Origin: JAFARZ01 sp035651595
GTDB taxonomy: Bacteria > Actinomycetota > Actinomycetes > Streptosporangiales > Streptosporangiaceae
DNA: 39,499 bases
Reading direction: 5' to 3'
Assembly (NCBI GenBank): GCA_035651595.1
Contig: DASRFJ010000025.1
Location: forward strand, 1-39,499
Part shown: positions 30,475 through 38,130 of the stretch, piece by piece
Layout: every line of letters begins with the position of its first letter
How positions within the stretch are numbered: position 1 is the first letter of the stretch
Made by a program: the position numbers and the translations under genes
The notes under the pieces: model-generated
Databases searched by the model: none
Seen by the model: the letters and a program-made list of their open reading frames with translations, nothing else
Told to the model about the DNA's origin: nothing

Positions 30475-33421
30475 GGCACCATGCTCCGGCACCGTGCGCG
30501 CGCCGCCATCGGTGGAGCGCTACGGCATTTACGCCTGATGGATACGTACCTAAGCCGGCGGGCCGGACTCCGGCGCCCTCGGCGAAACCGGCCAGCTCGG
30601 GACGGCTGTGACCGGTCTTCATGAGAAGCCGCTCCACATGCTTTTCCACGGTGCGGACCGACAGGTGCAATGCCCCGGCTATCTCCCGGTTGGAGCGGCC
30701 GGCGGCGACCTGAGCCAGCACCTCGGCCTCCCGCGGCGTTACGCCCCGGGCAGCCAGCGGGCCGGTAAGCCTCGGCGCCTCGCTCCGGGGCCGGCGCGGG
30801 ACCGCCTCGCCCATCGCACGCAGCGCCGCCCTGCAACGGCCGGCGAAGTTCGGCAGGCCGAGGTCCTCGAAGACCGACAGGGCCTCCCGCAGCCAGCGGA
30901 CCGGCTCGCCCCACCCGTCCCGGTACGCGCAGGGGGCCGCCAGCAGCCAGGCCACGCTGCGGGTGAAGCCGCCCTCGATGTCTGCCAGGGCGCGATCCGC
31001 CGCGGCGAAGATCGATGCCGCGTCCCCGCCGGGACGGCCGGGACGGCCGGGACCACCGGGACCGCCGGCACGGCCGGCGGCCACGGCGTCAGCCACCCGC
31101 AAGGTGGCACGGCTCATCGCGGTGTCGAAGTCGAGCCGCCGGCATTCATCCCTGGCCCGCGCCCCGTCGGTGTCGAGGACGGTTCGCAGCAGCGCCCACC
31201 TCCCGGCGAAGTCGCGCGCGCCGCCCGCGACCCGCAGCACCTCCATGGCCCCGTCCAGCGCGTCCAGCGCTTCGGGAAGCTGCCCTTCGCCGAGGTGGTA
31301 CAGGGCGACGCCGTTGGCCAGCGTGATCATTGCCACGGTGTCGCGATCACCGTCGACCGCCCGTGCCTGTGCGGCGTAGTCCTCCATCGCCGTCCGATTG
31401 CCGCAGAAACCGTGCGCCACCGCCTGGAGCGCGAGGCTCATCGGGAGAGAAGCGAGGCCGAACTGGCGCGATGCCTCCTCGCAGCGCGCCGCGACCGACA
31501 GCGTCAGGTCCGCCTCGCCCCTCGCGCTGTAGGTCGCCGCCAGCTGGAGATCGACCATGGCGACCATCGAGATGGCACCCGCGGCGACCGCCTCCCGGCG
31601 TGCCTCCTCGAGCCGGGCGGTGCCGAGCGACTCGATCATGTCGATCGTGCCGAGTTCCTGGAGCGACTTGACCCGGAAGACCGGCAGGGCATTGCGTGAG
31701 GCGCATTCGTAGGCCTCCTCGAACGCGGCGCGAGCCACGTCCGCGGCCCTTCCGCGCTCGACCCGGCCGATCACCCACAGCGCCCGGCAGGTCACCTCCG
31801 CGAGCCCGTCAGCCCGCGCGTCGGTGAGCGCGGCCCGGGCGGACACGAGGGCAGCCGCCATGTCATTCCGGGCCAGTGCCACCTCCGCCGCCCCGACGGC
31901 CCGGCGGGCCGCACCCGGCCGGTCCAGCCCCGGTGCCGAGCCCAGGACCTGGAGGAAGCTTTCGGCGTCGTCCCAGCGCCCCGCGGCGATCATGGCGTCC
32001 ACCAGCTCGAAGAGCACCTCGGTACGCACCGCCGGGTCGCAGTCGCCAGCCGAGAGGAGGCGCTGCCCCGCTTCGAACGCGCGCCGTGGCTGGCCGGCGA
32101 TGGTCCAGATAGACAGCAAGACGCGGTCCGCCGCCAGGGGCCGCGGGCCCTTTGCTCGAAGCGCCAGCGCTTCGGCCGAGCCGAGCGATCCCTCCCGCAA
32201 CGCCCGGCGGGCCGCTTCCAGCCACAGGCCGGCGGCGCGCAGTTCGTCGCCGGCCTCCACAGCGAGACTGGCCGCGAGCTGGCAGGTTTCGCCCTCGAAG
32301 TCCGGGTGCAGCAACTGCAGCGTCTCCAGGAGGGTCAGGCAGATGGCCTGGCGTTCCTCTGGGAGAAGCGACGAACGTACTGCCTCCGCCGTCAGTGCGT
32401 GACGGAACCGGAACCCCGCTCCGTCGTTGTCGATGAGCTGCGCCTGTGCCGCCTGGCGGAGCTGGCTGATCGCCTCCGGCGGCGGGCACCCGGTCGCCGC
32501 CGCGACGACGTGCCAGTCGAAGTTGCGCCCGAGCATCGCCGCGAAGCCGAGGAAACGTGCCGTCGGCTCAGGCAGCAACGTGAGGCGGGCATCGACCGCC
32601 GCGGCGATGGAGCCCGGCACGGCCGGCCCTGAATCAGCCTCGGTCAGCGCGACCGCCAGCAGCTCTTCGATGAAGAACGGGACCCCGTCGCTCCTCGCCA
32701 CGACGGCATCGATGAGTTCCGGCAGCAGCGATGTGACGCTCAGGCACTCCCGGAGCATGGCTTCGGACTGCGCCGGATCCAGCGGGGACAAGGAGATCGG
32801 CTGGACCGTCCGGCGAGCCCACAACGCGGTCATCAGCTCACCCCCCGGGCCCGGCTCATCGTCGCGCAAGGTAACGACCACGAGGGCGGCGTGCCCGGAC
32901 ACGTGATCGGCAAGGTACTCGATCACCTCGAGCGTTTCCCGGTCGGCCCAGTGCAGGTCCTCGACAACCAAGAGCGCGGGAGCATCCGGTGACGACCACT
33001 CCACCAAGAGCCGCAGCATGCCCTCGGCCAGGACGATCAACCCGTCGTCCACGCCCCGGGCATGCTCCCCGGACCATTCCGGGACCAGCGACCCCAGGGT
33101 CGGCCGGAAGGCCGTGAGCCGTGACGACGGCGCCAGGCCAACCCGGGCGGCAGCGAGAAGGGCCTCCCGCAACGGGCGGAGCGGAACGTCGCCCGCGGTC
33201 GGGCTGCACCGGCCACCCAGCACAGTCCCGCCCGCGGCCCGCACCCAATCCGCGAACTCTCCGGCCAGACGACTCTTCCCGATCCCGGCTCGACCACGCA
33301 CGACCAGCATCCGGCCGCCAGCTCGCCACGCCTGCTGAAGCTGGGCAAGCTCGCGGTCACGCCCGACCATGACCGGGCAGAGCGTGTCGGCGACGTTCGA
33401 GGTCCGCACCCCGTATCCCAC
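30389..33421 (-). CDS. Large ATP-binding LuxR-family (LAL) regulator with extended C-terminus
   Basis: 1010 aa. The N-terminal AAA module has VGRDRELAQLQQAW, Walker A GRAGIGKS (43-50) and Walker B ALLVVEDLHWAD. A long TPR-like helical middle follows, then a LuxR HTH at ~892-936 (TPREAEVLAQVAAGRSNREI, LHLSVRTVEKHVERLL). A Gly/Pro/Arg run (GGPGGPGRPGRPGG) sits near residue 790. After GVRPAG the protein runs on for ~54 residues with no LuxR character and ends inside the next gene. A TAG lies one frame away right at that point (30550-30552), so a stop-losing indel is likely. GTG start at 33421; M18 is an alternative. It may regulate the downstream operon. Confidence 0.88.
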   Translation of the reverse strand: MGYGVRTSNVADTLCPVMVGRDRELAQLQQAWRAGGRMLVVRGRAGIGKSRLAGEFADWVRAAGGTVLGGRCSPTAGDVPLRPLREALLAAARVGLAPSSRLTAFRPTLGSLVPEWSGEHARGVDDGLIVLAEGMLRLLVEWSSPDAPALLVVEDLHWADRETLEVIEYLADHVSGHAALVVVTLRDDEPGPGGELMTALWARRTVQPISLSPLDPAQSEAMLRECLSVTSLLPELIDAVVARSDGVPFFIEELLAVALTEADSGPAVPGSIAAAVDARLTLLPEPTARFLGFAAMLGRNFDWHVVAAATGCPPPEAISQLRQAAQAQLIDNDGAGFRFRHALTAEAVRSSLLPEERQAICLTLLETLQLLHPDFEGETCQLAASLAVEAGDELRAAGLWLEAARRALREGSLGSAEALALRAKGPRPLAADRVLLSIWTIAGQPRRAFEAGQRLLSAGDCDPAVRTEVLFELVDAMIAAGRWDDAESFLQVLGSAPGLDRPGAARRAVGAAEVALARNDMAAALVSARAALTDARADGLAEVTCRALWVIGRVERGRAADVARAAFEEAYECASRNALPVFRVKSLQELGTIDMIESLGTARLEEARREAVAAGAISMVAMVDLQLAATYSARGEADLTLSVAARCEEASRQFGLASLPMSLALQAVAHGFCGNRTAMEDYAAQARAVDGDRDTVAMITLANGVALYHLGEGQLPEALDALDGAMEVLRVAGGARDFAGRWALLRTVLDTDGARARDECRRLDFDTAMSRATLRVADAVAAGRAGGPGGPGRPGRPGGDAASIFAAADRALADIEGGFTRSVAWLLAAPCAYRDGWGEPVRWLREALSVFEDLGLPNFAGRCRAALRAMGEAVPRRPRSEAPRLTGPLAARGVTPREAEVLAQVAAGRSNREIAGALHLSVRTVEKHVERLLMKTGHSRPELAGFAEGAGVRPAGLGTYPSGVNAVALHRWRRAHGAGAWCHDRHSSRKCELHGRLLSGPDPRRSLPRH

Positions 33422-33523
33422 AACCAGCCATGGTACGTAACGTCAGATAACGGGATGCCAGCTGGTGCGCCTCACTTCCCGCGCCGCCCGCATGGACTTG
33501 CGTGTTCCGGGCAGTCTCATCCG

Positions 33524-35239
33524 ATGGCTACTACCGGTCAAGGCGAGGGACGGCAGCTCCGGCGCGGAGTGGGAGTGATTGGCCTCACCTTCTTCGCACT
33601 CGGCAGCGTCATCGGCTCCGGGTGGCTGTTCGGTGCCAGGAACGCCGCGAGCGTGGCTGGGCCGGCGGCCATCCTTTCCTGGCCGATCGCCGGCGTCATG
33701 CTGCTGGTTATTGTCCTCAGTTTCGCGGAGCTGGCACCCAGTTATCCGGTGGCGGGAGGCATGTACCGGCTGGCGCACTACTCCTACGGTGGCTTGGGCG
33801 GCTTCACGATGGGCTGGGTCAGCTGGCTGTTTTCCATGTCGCTGATCGCCATCGAGGTGGAGGCGGCCCTCGAGTATCTCTCCGGGCTTCAGCACCTGGG
33901 CTGGCTGCTCGATGCCAACGGCGATCTCTCCTTCCCCAGAGGATTCCTGATCGCGGTCGCGCTCGCCCTGCTGTTCGCCGTCGTGAACATGTACAGCGTG
34001 AAGCTGTTCGCGCATACCAACTCGGCGGTCGTGTGGTGGAAGATCGCGATTCCGGTGGTCACCGTCATCGCCCTCGCCTTCTCGATCAAGGGCAGCAACT
34101 ACACCGCGGCCGGTGGTTTCCTGCCCAAGGCGGCGCCCGGATTCGGCGGGGTGAAGGGCATCTTCCTCGCCCTTCCGCTCGCGGTGGTGTTCGCGGAGAT
34201 CGGCTTCGACTCGGCGATCCAGATGGCTGGCGAGGCCCGCAACCCGAAGCGAGATCTGATCAGGGCGCTGTTCTACTCGACGATCATCGGCGTAGTGGTG
34301 TACACCTTGCTCCAGGTTGTGTTCATCGGCGCGATGCCCGCCAAGTACCTGGGCTCGGGCTGGGCGGGAATGGCGACGGTCTTCACCAAGGACATCCACG
34401 GACCGTACGTGCTGATGGCCTCCGTCGCCGGTCTCACCTGGCTGATGTACCTGCTCTACATCGACGCCGCCGCGTCTCCGTCGGGCACCGCGTTCATCTA
34501 CACCGGAACCCAGGCCCGGCTGCTGTACGGCATGAGCAAGCAGGGCTATCTGCCGCCCCCGGCGAAGACCCTGAACCGGCATGGCGTTCCCTGGGTCGGG
34601 GTGCTGACTGGCTGGGCCGGTTCGGTGCTGTTGTTCCTCCCGTTCCCGAGCTGGAGCTCACTGGTCGCGGCGATCACCAGCGTCGCGGTGATCTCCTACT
34701 GCGTCGGGCCGGCCGCGCTCGCCCACTTCCGCAAGGCCGACCCGGACAGGGAACGGACGTTCCGGGTGCCCGCCCCGACGCTGATCGCGCCGCTCGGCTT
34801 CATCTTCGGAACGCTCCTCGTCTACTGGACGGGCTGGGGAACGATGTGGCGGGTGGACGCCGGAATCATCCTCGGCCTGCTGATCATGGGCGGCTACTAC
34901 TTCGCACGGCCGAAACAGGCCCGGCCCAGCCTGGATGCCGGCCACTCGCTGTGGATGTGGCTGTGGCTTATCGGGATTAACGTCTTCACGCTCATCGGCG
35001 CCTTCCAGGGCTGGCCAGGAAAGGAGCCGCAGGAACTGGACTCCTGGTATCACCCGCTGAGCTTGCTGAAGTTCCCGTACGACACCATCTGGGTAGCCGC
35101 ATTCGGCATGCTGATCTACTTCCTCACGCAGGCCACGGCGCTCCCGCAGGAAAAGACCCGGCAGTACATCGAAGAGGACTCGCAGGAAGCCGACTGGACC
35201 CTCGAAGCTGACGATAAGCAGGTCAGAACAGGCACTTAG
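33524..35239 (+). CDS. APC-superfamily amino acid permease
   Basis: 571 aa from the ATG at 33524; the frame is open to 33455 but the extra residues are not family-like. About 12 hydrophobic helices. The first carries the substrate-site motif IGLTFFALGSVIGSGWLFGA, and the sixth-helix region has VVFAEIGFDSAIQMAGEARN, both typical of APC permeases (AspT/YjeM-like or amino acid/polyamine). The C-terminal tail is acidic (EEDSQEADWTLEADD). Its stop shares bases with the convergent dioxygenase stop (TTAG at 35236-35239). It might supply an amino acid to the neighbouring peptide pathway, but orientation and the lack of shared control leave this unproven. Confidence 0.88.
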   Translation: MATTGQGEGRQLRRGVGVIGLTFFALGSVIGSGWLFGARNAASVAGPAAILSWPIAGVMLLVIVLSFAELAPSYPVAGGMYRLAHYSYGGLGGFTMGWVSWLFSMSLIAIEVEAALEYLSGLQHLGWLLDANGDLSFPRGFLIAVALALLFAVVNMYSVKLFAHTNSAVVWWKIAIPVVTVIALAFSIKGSNYTAAGGFLPKAAPGFGGVKGIFLALPLAVVFAEIGFDSAIQMAGEARNPKRDLIRALFYSTIIGVVVYTLLQVVFIGAMPAKYLGSGWAGMATVFTKDIHGPYVLMASVAGLTWLMYLLYIDAAASPSGTAFIYTGTQARLLYGMSKQGYLPPPAKTLNRHGVPWVGVLTGWAGSVLLFLPFPSWSSLVAAITSVAVISYCVGPAALAHFRKADPDRERTFRVPAPTLIAPLGFIFGTLLVYWTGWGTMWRVDAGIILGLLIMGGYYFARPKQARPSLDAGHSLWMWLWLIGINVFTLIGAFQGWPGKEPQELDSWYHPLSLLKFPYDTIWVAAFGMLIYFLTQATALPQEKTRQYIEEDSQEADWTLEADDKQVRTGT

Positions 35240-36249
35240 GGGGCGAGCCGCAGGACGCGACCGTCCGCGCTGTCTCGCACGCCGCGGGACTTGCGCAAGT
35301 CACGGGTGAACAGCGCCTTCCGCATCCACCGGTCTGTTCCGTCGTACCTCGGGATGAAGGACCCCCGGCCGTGGACGGCGAGGTAATTGTCAATGAAGAC
35401 GACGTCGCCCGGGTGAAGGATGACCTCTCCCATGCTCTCGTCGATACGGGAAATCACGTCGGCGAGCACCTGCTCCGCCTCTTCGTCCCCGGGAAGTGCG
35501 GTCATGAATGGCGGGTTAATCCTCAGGTATGGCTCGTCCGCATCACCGAACAGAATGCTCACCGGCTGCGGAGAGTGCTCGAACTCGGCCCCCGGAGCAC
35601 CCACGTCAAGCCCTTTCATGTGCACTTTATCTGGGCGGATGTGGAAGCGGCGGTCCCATAGCACCTCGCGCTCGTGCTGTGTGACCTTGAGATTCCGCAC
35701 GCTGCCGAGCGAGGTACCTATCTCGTCCGGGTTCCGGAGCGCCATGAGGGCAAGGTAGTCGCAACGGTACGGGTGGAAGGCGTCCTCTATGTGCCACAGG
35801 AGCGGCGCCCGGCTCCCCGCGCCGCTCTGGTCATTCTCTTCCGCGCGATTAGGCAGGACATTATGGAGCAGCGCTCCATTCTGGAGGGTCGACCAGCCGA
35901 ATACTTCTCCTATAAGGGACCCGAGGAGGAGGAAGTAGAAGTCCTCCGGCATCGTCCTGGCCGGATCGCAGTGCGCGCTCCAGTGCTCGGGCGTGGGACC
36001 GACTCGCTTGTCATCGACCGGCAGGCCGCGGATCACCGCGGCTACCGCGGGCTCAGCGCCCTGGAAGGACCGCAGGAAACGGACGAGCCCGTCCGGGAGC
36101 GAGCGGGCCAGGTCGGCCGCGGTCGCCACGAAGGCGTGATCGACGGGCGATGGGTACTCCTCGATGAGCCTCTCGACGAGCCCAGTAACCTGCCGGCTCT
36201 CACTCGCGCTCAGCTCATAAGTAACAGTACTTTGCCAGACAGGTGACAT
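35236..36249 (-). CDS. VioC/AsnO-like Fe(II)/2-oxoglutarate amino-acid beta-hydroxylase
   Basis: 337 aa from the ATG at 36249 (GGGAG 8 nt upstream); an ATG five codons earlier lacks a site. TauD/clavaminate-synthase fold: the iron triad is HIE (H153, E155 in LLWHIEDAFHPYRCDY) plus the distal His in DNYLAVHGRGSFIPRYDG (~293). The 2-oxoglutarate Arg is in DGTDRWMRKALF, and the end reads RDLRKSRGVRDSADGRVL. The PRYDGTDRW...DLRKSR block is characteristic of VioC (Arg), AsnO (Asn) and MppO-type hydroxylases that make beta-hydroxy amino acids for nonribosomal peptides. The exact amino acid is not predictable. It diverges from the SxxK protein and NRPS genes across the repeat-rich promoter. Confidence 0.88.
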   Translation of the reverse strand: MSPVWQSTVTYELSASESRQVTGLVERLIEEYPSPVDHAFVATAADLARSLPDGLVRFLRSFQGAEPAVAAVIRGLPVDDKRVGPTPEHWSAHCDPARTMPEDFYFLLLGSLIGEVFGWSTLQNGALLHNVLPNRAEENDQSGAGSRAPLLWHIEDAFHPYRCDYLALMALRNPDEIGTSLGSVRNLKVTQHEREVLWDRRFHIRPDKVHMKGLDVGAPGAEFEHSPQPVSILFGDADEPYLRINPPFMTALPGDEEAEQVLADVISRIDESMGEVILHPGDVVFIDNYLAVHGRGSFIPRYDGTDRWMRKALFTRDLRKSRGVRDSADGRVLRLAP

Positions 36250-36330
36250 TAGCTGATCTCCCATCCCAAATTCGCTGTATAACGCTGTGCGTTTCTGCTC
36301 CAGCTCGGACTTTGAGCCGGTCGCAGGACA

Positions 36331-36373
36331 GTAAAACAGCAGGCGGTCTACCCAAGGTCTACGCGCGGTCTAC
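36331..36373 (-). promoter_or_regulatory. SARP-type promoter, hydroxylase side
   Basis: Read on the minus strand: three GTAGACC heptamers (36367-36373, 36356-36362, 36345-36351) at exact 11-bp period, then an 8-bp spacer, then TTTTAC (36331-36336) as -10. Heptamers with 4-bp spacers ending 8 bp before the -10 are the known layout of SARP-activated promoters. No -35 is needed in that layout. Confidence 0.75.
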
Positions 36374-36515
36374 TGCAGCTCGCAAATACCCAGGAATTAG
36401 GTCAGAACGACAGTGGCGCTACGGTCTGTTAACCCTATCAGCGCACCCGGCCGACCTCGCCGATGACCGGTCGGGCACGCGTGAAGGTCCATGTCAGCCC
36501 GGCTTTAGTGCCCGC

Positions 36516-36558
36516 GTAGACCGCGCGTAGACCTCGGGTAGACCGGCCGCTGTTTAAC
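36516..36558 (+). promoter_or_regulatory. SARP-type promoter, SxxK/NRPS side
   Basis: GTAGACC at 36516-36522, 36527-36533 and 36538-36544 (11-bp period), an 8-bp spacer, then TTTAAC (36553-36558) as -10. This is the mirror image of the opposite arm. The start codon of the SxxK protein is ~98 bp downstream. Confidence 0.75.
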
Positions 36559-36655
36559 TGTCCTGCGGGCTGGCCCAACCGGGCCGGCGACAAGCAGAGC
36601 AATTGAGAAGCAGACCAAATGCTGACAGGAGTCGGGGGGTCAGGGGAAGGCTCAG

Positions 36656-38047
36656 ATGTCCGCACTGGAGCAGAAAGTAGACTCCGGTCAGATCTCCGAT
36701 GTGTCACTGAAAATCAGCGAGCAAATGCCGAGTGCGTTCGCCGCCCTAGCGCGAAAGCACCAGGTGCCAGGTGCCCAGTTCGCCATCTATCATGACGGCG
36801 TAACTATTACTCATGAGATCGGCGAGCTTGAATTCGGAACAGACCTCCGCGTTACGCGCGATGCCGTCTTTCCTATTGGCTCGATCACCAAGTTTTTCAC
36901 GGCGACTGTGGCCATGATCCTGGTAGCGGACGGCGACGTGGATCTAGACGCGCCGATTCGTGACTATGTGCCCGAGATGGGGAACCTCGGGTCGATGATC
37001 AGCCTCCGGCAGTTGCTGAGCCATACCAGCGGGCTTGCCGAAAGCTCCGGCATGGAAGAGGAATCCGGCTCATCACTTCGGCACTATATCAGTGCGCATA
37101 TCTGCGGCAGAGATCTCGTGCAGCGGCCAGGGACGGGTTTCTCGTATTCCAATCCGGGTTATGTCGTGGCTGGCCGGCTAATCGAGACTGTCACGGGGAT
37201 GTCGTGGTCTGAGGCGGTCGAGTCGATCCTGCTCCGGCCGTTGGGAATTGAGCCCGTCTTCGTCGATCCGCCGCAGACCCTGCCGCCCGGGTGCCGGGTC
37301 GCGACGGGTCATTCGGTGAATACCGCCGTCGACCGGATCCGGCCGGTCCGGCAGGAACTGGCGCCGGCCTTCGCCCCGGCGAGCGCGCTAGCGGTCAGCG
37401 CGGTGGACCTGGTCAAGCTGGGGTTGATCCACGTCGGGCCGGGGAGGCCTGAGGTGCTTCCGGCTGCCTACGCCAGGCAGATGAGGCGGACCGTTCCCTA
37501 TGCTGACCCGTTCGGATTGGCCAACGGGTGGGGCCCGGGACTGGCGGTGTACTGGCACCAGCCCGCGGAGTGGGTCGGACACGACGGAAATGTCAATGGC
37601 ATCTCGTGTTATGTGCGGATAAATCCGGCCGATGGGTGGGTGGTGGCGCTCACGAGCAACTCCAACACAGGCGCCGATCTGTGGCAGGAGTTCCAAGCTC
37701 GGCTAGCCCGGGTCGGCATCCCTATCAATCTGGCCCGGATCCCGACGCCGGGCGGACCGCGAGTCGCGCCGCCAGACGACTGCGCTGGCCAGTACATCAA
37801 CGGTGATATCCAGTGCACGGTGAAGACGAGCAGCGACGGGGCCGTTTACCTGTCTGCCGATGGCCAGAACTTCGTTCGGCTGACCTTCTACGAGAACCTT
37901 ACTTTCACCTTCTCGGCACCGGATCTGACATCACACGGCAAAGCCTCTATAGGACGTTTTGTGCGGGATCCAGCCACGGGAGAGATTTACGGAATTCATG
38001 TGAGCGGCCGCCTGGCTCGTAGGCGTCGGCGGGTGGCCGGTGCATAG
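36656..38047 (+). CDS. SxxK beta-lactamase-fold protein with lipocalin-like tail; possible PBP-type thioesterase
   Basis: 463 aa with GGGGAAGG 6-7 nt before the ATG. No signal peptide or membrane helix, so cytoplasmic. The PBP/class C catalytic set is S76-I-T-K79 (PIGSITKFF), Y164-S-N166 (GFSYSNPGYV) and H309-D-G (VGHDGNVNG), with RQLLSHTSGL. Residues ~375-455 form a small beta-rich, lipocalin-like domain (GQYINGDIQCTVKTSSDGAV, FVRLTFYENLTFTF). PBP-type thioesterases such as SurE, which release and cyclise nonribosomal peptides, share this two-domain layout and cytoplasmic location, and this gene sits 83 bp before an NRPS. A plain D-aminopeptidase/esterase or self-resistance hydrolase is the alternative. 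Confidence 0.8.
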   Translation: MSALEQKVDSGQISDVSLKISEQMPSAFAALARKHQVPGAQFAIYHDGVTITHEIGELEFGTDLRVTRDAVFPIGSITKFFTATVAMILVADGDVDLDAPIRDYVPEMGNLGSMISLRQLLSHTSGLAESSGMEEESGSSLRHYISAHICGRDLVQRPGTGFSYSNPGYVVAGRLIETVTGMSWSEAVESILLRPLGIEPVFVDPPQTLPPGCRVATGHSVNTAVDRIRPVRQELAPAFAPASALAVSAVDLVKLGLIHVGPGRPEVLPAAYARQMRRTVPYADPFGLANGWGPGLAVYWHQPAEWVGHDGNVNGISCYVRINPADGWVVALTSNSNTGADLWQEFQARLARVGIPINLARIPTPGGPRVAPPDDCAGQYINGDIQCTVKTSSDGAVYLSADGQNFVRLTFYENLTFTFSAPDLTSHGKASIGRFVRDPATGEIYGIHVSGRLARRRRRVAGA

Positions 38048-38058
38048 CACTGACAGCC

Positions 38059-38072
38059 GCGTCCGCGGACGC
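38059..38072. repeat. 14-bp perfect palindrome between SxxK and NRPS genes
   Basis: GCGTCCGCGGACGC, just after the SxxK stop and 58 bp before the NRPS start. It could be a weak hairpin or protein site; meaning uncertain. Confidence 0.3.
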
Positions 38073-38130
38073 CGGTTATCTCTGACCCGTCATCACACTG
38101 CGGCGAACCTTACCGGAAGGACGGGATGTC

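Larger units (their letters stand above)
36265..36655. promoter_or_regulatory. Divergent bidirectional promoter of the biosynthetic cluster
   Basis: 391 bp without a gene. It holds a 52-bp inverted repeat pair: 36322-36373 and 36516-36567 match at 48 of 52 positions. Each arm has three heptamers plus a -10-like hexamer pointing outward, one toward the hydroxylase gene, one toward the SxxK/NRPS genes. The middle (36374-36515) shows no further motif I trust. Confidence 0.85.
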
